A DNA stretch of 64,000 bases from Ahaetulla prasina (Eukaryota; Chordata; Lepidosauria; Squamata; Colubridae): the NCBI RefSeq assembly GCF_028640845.1, contig NC_080541.1:179716502-179780501 (forward strand), read 5' to 3'. Position 1 is the stretch's first letter. Each line of letters opens with the position of its first letter. The position numbers and the translations under genes were made by a program. The notes under the pieces were generated by a model. That model made no database searches and was not told the origin of the DNA. It saw nothing but the letters and a program-made list of their open reading frames with translations. Positions 57,817-64,000 of the stretch are shown here, piece by piece.

Positions 57817-58909
57817 TACTAAAGGAACAATTGGCCAGAGGTCAAACTAATCCTAGGCACGAGTGGGACCTGAACACAGGTATTCCAAAGGTGTGGTGAT
57901 TGTTTCTCGGAAATGCGATCCTGTGTTTGGTCCCTCTGAAAGGTGTGAGCCAAACATTGGAAAGCAGCACCAGGAAAAAAAAAGCCACTTCTTGAAGCTT
58001 TATGCAAGATAGAATAATGTAACATTGCAAAAAGAAGAACGATCCGATTGGGACAGAAGGCAAATCGAAAGGTCCCATCAGGAAACAGGTCTGCAGCTCT
58101 CTTTGGAAGCAGGGCAAAGCGGCCCGCAGAGCGAGTGCTGCTTTGCTCTCTGCCCCTCCTCCCACTTCTTTCCATCTGTGAAGGAATGAAAGCAAAACAA
58201 GACTTCTTTGCCATGAAGAAGAAGAAAAAACACACACACACAAATTCCTGCAAGGGCTATTCAGGAGTCTCCCAGGCTGATGAAAGGCAGCCAGCTCAGA
58301 CAAGCTGGAGTGAAAGATCAGAATCACGGAGGCCTCCCAGTCTCACAGCTTTAATACAAAGCTAAACGGCTGAAAGGAAGCTAATGGGCAAGCCCCACTC
58401 GTTGATGGGAAAGGCCCTTTTTACTGCCATTGTCTAGCCATCTGTCACTGCATCCACTCCGGATAACTTGCCAGCCGGCTCAGTTGAATTCCCAGCTGAC
58501 ATCTCACTATGCAAAGGCAGCTGCAAGGCAGTCCGATTCCATGGATACTGAGAGAGGGGAAAATAGCAGCTTGTTCATTGTTTGGGAAGAGGGGTGGTGA
58601 TGGGGATGCAGAGGGAGAGACTGGGTTTCTGGGTGCTTGCGAAAGACAGTTGTGTAATAAGCCTTACGGCTGCAGCCTTAAAACATACAAATCCAGGAAT
58701 AAGAGCTACTGAATTCAACTGGAGCATCTAGAAGCACCGTCCCTTTAGCAATTGGTACCCAACTTCGAAGTCTGTGGAAAAACAAAGAGCTTCTGTTATT
58801 TAGAATAAATAACTTCAGGGAGAAATATTGAATAGGTCACAGAACCTGAGTTCATAGAGCATTTTCACATCAGACTATTTGGTGGCTCTGCTGTGGGTTC
58901 TCTCTATAA
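57817..58909. other. Intergenic, no recognised feature
   Basis: Overlapping ORFs of 161 and 144 aa on minus have no recognisable domain. No gene supported. Confidence 0.35.
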
Positions 58910-59044
58910 CAGGGGTCTCCAACCTTGGCAACTTTAAGACTTGTGGACTTCAACTCCCAGAGTCCCTCAGCCAGCAAAGCTGGCTGAGGAACTCTGGGAG
59001 TTGAAGTCCACAAGTTTTAAAGGGACCAAGGTTGGAGACCTCTG
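58910..59044. mobile_element. Palindromic hAT-type mini-element, 135 bp
   Basis: Left CAGGGGTCTCCAACCTTGG, right CCAAGGTTGGAGACCTCTG. Perfect duplication CTCTATAA at 58902-58909 and 59045-59052. The full central palindrome 'cagccagcaaagctggctg' is kept. Confidence 0.9.
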
Positions 59045-59231
59045 CTCTATAAGGCCATTCTCATAGAGGACTAGATTGTAGTTCCACACAATCACCAGCC
59101 TTGCCTCTTTGCTGGATTTTCACACTACTGCATCAATATCTTGTTAGATGTTCAATGGTGGACCAGGAAGATTGAGGAAGAATGGCCATCAAACTGGCTG
59201 GGGGAGATACAGGAAAACTGATCCTCTAACC

Positions 59232-59352
59232 CAGGGGTCTCCAACCTTGGCAACTTTAAGACTTGTGGACTTCAACTCCCAGAATTCCTCAGCCAGCAAA
59301 GCTGGGAGTTGAAGTCCACAAGTCTTAAAGGTGCCAAGGTTGGAGACCCCTG
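59232..59352. mobile_element. Palindromic hAT-type mini-element, 121 bp
   Basis: Same ends as 58910. Perfect duplication CTCTAACC at 59224-59231 and 59353-59360. The centre is shortened by about 14 bp after 'cagcaaagctggg'. Confidence 0.9.
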
Positions 59353-59608
59353 CTCTAACCAGTGTCCTGCTTCTGTCCTCCTTGCAGCTTTTTCTTTTGC
59401 AATGAAAGAAAACAGTGACCCAAACCGGAAGAGTTTCAAAGCCATCCCAAGCAGTTCTGAAGACTAAGTGGGAAGAAGAAAGTAAACCGATTATGAGATA
59501 TATGAGATAAGCCTGGAATTCCCACCAATAGAAAGCCACCCATTCTTTTCTCCACAGAAAATTCTTTAGAATAACGTTGTGGGAGCATTTTCTTTGGAGG
59601 GTCTGAAC

Positions 59609-59805
59609 CAGTGGTGAAATCCGGCTGGTTCTATCCGGCTCGCGCGAACCAGCAGGAGGCCCCACCCACTCGCCAGGACATCATTACATTCTGTTTTTTA
59701 CCCTCTGCGCATGCATAGAAGAGGCATGTGCGCACATAGCACACGTGTGCTCCTGTGCACTCCTGTTCCCGAACAGGTAGTGAAGGTAAATGGATTTCAC
59801 CTCTG
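59609..59805. mobile_element. Non-autonomous hAT element, 197 bp
   Basis: Ends CAGTGGTGAAATCCG and TGGATTTCACCTCTG. Perfect duplication GTCTGAAC at 59601-59608 and 59806-59813. CpG-rich interior with 'ctctgcgcatgcatagaaga'. Confidence 0.88.
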
Positions 59806-59813
59806 GTCTGAAC

Positions 59814-61028
59814 CTAATGGTAGCAAGACTGTTTCTCAAAGCCTATATAGAAAGGCTAGAGATGGGGAAGGGGCCTGGCAAAGTGATTTCCTTTGCAATA
59901 AAGTCTGTCTTCTGACAGGCCTAACAGCATCTGGAATATGTCATGAAAGTGCGTTTTAATTGCACTTAAGGGACAAAGAAAGGGGAATAGGACTCTCCTT
60001 CTGTTGACCTTATTAACCACTAAAAAAAGTCTGAAGTATGTTTCGAAATTCTCTGCATTTTGTCTGTGATTGGTAAAACTTCAGTGGATTGTTAGATAAT
60101 GGATCCAGTCATTACAATGACCTAATCTTTATTAGAGAAGTGTGGATTTGACTTAGTCATACTAAATGGATTTTGTGATCAACATAAGATCTCCTCTGGG
60201 TCATCTGTATTAATGCAAGATCTTTAACCAACAAACAAAATGCTGTTTTAATAAACTTAAAAACAGTGAATGACAGGAAATTCAGAGTAACCTTTTAAAT
60301 GAATACATAGTAAGAGAAAAGTACACGGAATTTTCTTTCCAGTTTTCAACTGATTAAATTGACATAGCTTTATTATATACTCTTAATATGCAAAAAAGGG
60401 TCCAATTGAATAATTACTACCTCCACAGTCGGTTCATCAGTTAGCGAGTGTTGGTTTCTAGTTGTATATTTAATATGAAATATATGAAAATGATTTTTAT
60501 ATTTACATTATTTTTAGTTATTTTAATAAATGAATATTTTCAGTGAATCTCAGCTGCTAACATTTCTGCTAAGCATAAACTTTATAGAAAAATATTGAAA
60601 AAAATACCCTACTCTTTATTAAATATTACCCAATAATTACTGCTATTGCTTCCTCGATTAGCCACATTCCTGTTAATTTTGGGGTAACAAAAACAGTATT
60701 CTTGTACCTTGAGTTTTTAAAATATATTTATTCAATATATTTGCATACCACTTCTCAAATTTATAAAATTCAACCTAGCTTACAATTAAAATATAAACAA
60801 CAATCAATCAAAACAGCATAAGCTGATACATTAAAAGTGAAAGGAAAAGGGGAGATAAGAAACAAGATCAAAGTGATAATACAGCATTTACTGAGGAAAG
60901 ATCTCAATCATTTCTTGTAAGTGCCAAACAGATTTCTGAAAATATAGAATTCCATAGTCAAGGACCAGATCGGTTTTCTGTGGATTTTGGCACCAGCAGG
61001 AAGGCTTCCCCAGAAGATCTTACCAATC
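59814..61028. other. Intergenic, no recognised feature
   Basis: AT-rich, especially 60290-60620. No feature supported. Confidence 0.4.
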
Positions 61029-61036
61029 AACTTGAT

Positions 61037-61246
61037 CCGAGGTGAAATTCACTTACTTTCCTTACCGGTTCGCAGATGTGTGCACGCCATCGTCCGCGCA
61101 TGCGCAAAGCCTTCTGTGCATGTGCAGGGGCTGAAAATCATTGCAAAAAAGGGATGTCATGACGTCCACGCGGTTGGGCGGACCTTTGCACAGTCGGCCC
61201 TACCAGATCATGCGATCCGGATAAAACTGGCTGAATTTCACCCCTG
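61037..61246. mobile_element. Non-autonomous hAT element, 210 bp
   Basis: Ends CCGAGGTGAAATTCA and TGAATTTCACCCCTG. Flanks AACTTGAT (61029-61036) and AACTTGAC (61247-61254) match at 7 of 8. Interior 'gtccgcgcatgcgcaaagcc' palindrome as in the 6299 element. Confidence 0.82.
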
Positions 61247-61254
61247 AACTTGAC

Positions 61255-63164
61255 GTATAATAGCAAAGGTAATATGTTGCACCTGCCCATACAGTGACAA
61301 GGAAATTGGATCCATTGATCATGTATCCTTACAGTGTAAATTCTACAGAGATACTAGGTTAACTTATACTGTTCCCCTAATATGCAAATCCCCATGAAGG
61401 CCAGCTACTTTCTATACGAATCAAATCCTAGAAGATTTGAAACCCTTCATTACTTGTTTAGTAGCCAAATTCTGTGTTGCCACAATGAAAATAAGGCATA
61501 ATTAATCTCAGGAATAACCCTTTCTGTTTTATTGACACTTCTGTTTTAATATAGCTTCTTTAATTGTGTTACCTAATTTTAGATGTGCATTTTTTTTCTC
61601 CACAGATTTTTTTGATAGGATATTTTAGACTTATCCTTCCACAGTTTATTAACACAGAACATTATAGTAGCTTATGTACATGTTTATTATAGCACCTCCT
61701 TGTTATGTTAGTCTCATCCACTTGATGTGACTTTCCTGTGTATAATTTGTAAACTTTGCTGGTCATTGACTGAATAAACATGTCTGGTATTTCTGGTATA
61801 TCAGATGTCAAGATTTCTTAGCTGGCAAAGAGTTACTATATCTGTGCCAAGTACGTATATGTATATAATTTGAATCAGGTACAGTAACTCCTTGCCAACC
61901 AAGAAATCATATCATAACCTCTGCAAAAGGCAGTTCCTAACTGATTTTGAATAGGCTAAATGAAGTCAGACCTGGTGGGTATTTGAATGGATGACCCCTA
62001 AAAAAAAATCTCAGGACTGTAGGTTACTCTGGAAAATAATCCTGAAAGAACAAAGGAGAAAAACATATTCATGTTGTTTCCAAAAAAAAATAATCCACAA
62101 AGTTATGTCATGTAGACCCCAAGAATTGTGCTGTGCTCAGGAGGATTTTGTGCCTTATCATCAGAAGAAGAAAAAACCCACACCACCCTAGAGACTAATT
62201 CTTCCATCCACCGCATAGTAATAAAATAATTATCTGCCATGGTCCTTCTTTCTCATATTCACATACTTTCCTACTTCCCTGCTGCTTCGGGCAATCTTTG
62301 CAACTGAATTTTACTCTGCATAAATTATGATTTAAAATGTGTTTGATTCACTATTCACCAAATTACATTGCTATCAAAGAGTTCTGCTTAACAGCTTTGA
62401 CAGCTCAAACTTTTCCTTGTGTAAGCCAAATTAAAGATACAACAATCAATTCCTGATGTCTTAATGTTTGTAGAAACAGACAGGTTGATGGAAATTTTAA
62501 CAAGCCTTAGCATTCTGGAATCTAAATTATCTTTCACAATATTATAGGGATTGGAAATTTGGAATTTATAAACATTATCCTTTGCAACTGGAATCTATCT
62601 AGGATTTTAAGGAGTCCTACCAGAGAACATCTTAGCAAAATCATTTTACATATGCAGATATTCCTGGAAACTGAATAGACTGGGGAAAAAACATTGGCTT
62701 GGAGAAATGAATCAGTTCTACCTTGGATTCATGTTGCATCCTTTTGTTAAAAGATCTGTAGATCAATGGAGCATGAAGCTTCTCCATGCAATTAAATGCT
62801 TAATTGGGTTTTGGAGGATATCTGAGAAGACATTTTAAAGAACCTACTTCTGGCTTGTAAGTATAAACAGTGGTGTACATTGCTGTGTACTGTAACTACT
62901 CTTTTCCATTCATCTGGAGTAAAGGGTCTGTAACAGTGAACTATAGTGCAGAGTTGGTATATAAACTATGTTAGTCCAAGCTGCAATGTAGGGATAACAA
63001 CAAGGGATACCACGGCAAGATTTTTGTAAACTACTTTCTTATTTTCAATCCAACCTGAAGGAAGGGTCTAAAATTTCTAGATTGAGCATAATTTTCTTGG
63101 AACTAGTTCTGAACATGTATTATTGAATATGAGTTAGGCTAAAGGATTCTTCTAAGTTACTTAT
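61255..63164. other. Intergenic, no recognised feature
   Basis: No repeat or gene supported. Confidence 0.4.
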
Positions 63165-63340
63165 GCTACCAGTTTGGGAACGGTATGCGCGCACCTCTTC
63201 TGTGTATGCGCGGAGCCTTCCGTGCATGCGCAGAGGGTCAAAAACTGGACATAATATGTCCTGGCGGGTGGGAGGAGTCTCCTGCCACTGGCACTACCGG
63301 TTCGTGCGAGTCAGATAGATCCGGCCAGATTTCACCGCTG
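63165..63340. mobile_element. Right part of a CpG-rich hAT element
   Basis: Right end 'ccagatttcaccgctg' (to 63340) and interior 'tgtatgcgcggagccttcc', 'gtgcatgcgcagag'. The left inverted end is missing and the right flank ATTATATC has no partner. Confidence 0.55.
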
Positions 63341-63499
63341 ATTATATCTCCAACTATCATTTTGAAAATAAATCACATTGTCACATAAAATGTTTGACTC
63401 CAATAAAGCTAGAGTTAAAGGTTTTTTTTCTCTCTTTGCTATCTTTTTTGTTCTTTGGTATGTAGAGGATATATGGATTCATCATCTGCCTTCAAGTCA

Positions 63500-63690
63500 T
63501 TTTTGATTCCAGCAACTACTTAGATTTTCTCCAGGATGATCTGTCCCTAAGCTGGTCTTCCACTGCTACATTCATTGCAACTGTAATTGAGTCTATTCAC
63601 CTTGTTGCTGCTTGTCCTGCTCTTCCCTTTCCTCCCACTTTTTCCAGCATTAGAGCATTTCCCAGAGGTATGCGTGAGTGATGAAAATTG
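63500..63690 (-). mobile_element. RTE/BovB-like LINE fragment, antisense
   Basis: 'tctccaggatgatctgtccc', 'gctggtcttccactgctac', 'attgagtctattcaccttg' parallel the 54430-54560 fragment. Family from memory. Confidence 0.4.
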
Positions 63691-63827
63691 TGCTCCTGGT
63701 TTCTAGGTTTAATTAATTGATGTATAGCTCCGTTATGTTGCCTGATTTAGAAAAGGGTAACATTAAATTAATTCCCCCTTTTTAGCCTCCAAGTAAAGAA
63801 ATGGAAGACAGGAACCGGCACAGAAAC

Positions 63828-63977
63828 GAGTTTTTTTTTTGTTGTTTACATTTATACCCCGCCCTTCTCCGAAGACTCAGGGCGGCTTACAGTGTATAAG
63901 GCAATAGTCTCATTCTATTTGTATATTTTTTTTTACAAAGTCAACTTATTGCCCCCCCAACAATCTGGGTCCTCTGG
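63828..63977 (-). mobile_element. tRNA-derived SINE, tail type A, 5'-truncated
   Basis: On minus the tail 'gtaagccgccctgagtcttc' and 'ggagaagggcggggtataaa' is intact, and the body is present up to 'gaggacccagattgttgggg'. At 63977 similarity stops abruptly in unrelated sequence, before the expected 'aaaatgaggaccc' neighbours and the tRNA head. This is a 5' truncation or a later rearrangement; the window ends 23 bases on. Confidence 0.8.
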
Positions 63978-64000
63978 GTTAGAGTTGCTCTAACAGCAGC

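Noticed and set aside
57819..58365. Overlapping 161-, 144- and 105-aa ORFs
   Set aside because: No domain, no conserved pattern, and overlapping on both strands.
59189..59665. 158-aa minus ORF
   Set aside because: A large part is the translated palindromic mini-element at 59232-59352.
1..64000. CRISPR array, prophage or bacterial operon
   Set aside because: No direct-repeat/spacer array or bacterial gene organisation; all content is vertebrate.
47097..64000. CYB561D1 exons downstream of AMIGO1
   Set aside because: I could not recognise any cytochrome b561 exon; small exons could be missed by eye.

Overview
This is vertebrate nuclear DNA, most likely from a squamate reptile and probably a snake. 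It is AT-rich, almost gene-free, and full of decayed transposable elements typical of squamates: CR1, L2, L1 and RTE/BovB-like LINEs, tRNA-derived SINEs, and many short hAT-type elements with 8-bp target duplications. The family assignments come from recognising sequence, since no search could be run.

The one confident host gene is AMIGO1 on the + strand. Its whole coding sequence (525 aa) lies in one exon at 45519-47096. Upstream is a GC-rich CpG island with GC, CCAAT and E2F-like motifs (about 43940-45380), an inferred non-coding exon 1 ending at 45068, and a 414-bp intron (45069-45482). The protein has a signal peptide, leucine-rich repeats with Cys caps, one Ig domain, a transmembrane helix and a cytoplasmic tail. 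The tail continues about 24 residues beyond where I recall the mammalian protein ending. The 3' UTR probably runs to about 49.5-49.7 kb. A second GC-rich island at 26340-27060 has no recognisable gene.

Layout: 0-11 kb holds unrecognised AT-rich DNA, two adjacent hAT elements that appear to share one target site (1415-2321), and several SINEs. 11.2-11.8 kb holds one hAT element inside another. 12.6-13.9 kb holds an antisense L1 piece. 15.1-21.5 kb is a pile-up: an old repeat cut by a hAT element and by a nearly intact L2, followed by a CR1/L3-like LINE split by an antisense CR1. 22-43 kb is mainly unrecognised DNA with old L2 pieces, SINEs, TA-flanked elements, small palindromic hAT elements and microsatellites. 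43.9-49.7 kb is AMIGO1. 50-64 kb is again gene-poor, with more hAT elements, RTE/BovB-like fragments and a SINE at the right edge.

There is no operon or gene system here. The sequence tells two stories: regulation and tail evolution of AMIGO1, and a dense record of transposon nesting, target choice and SINE tail exchange.
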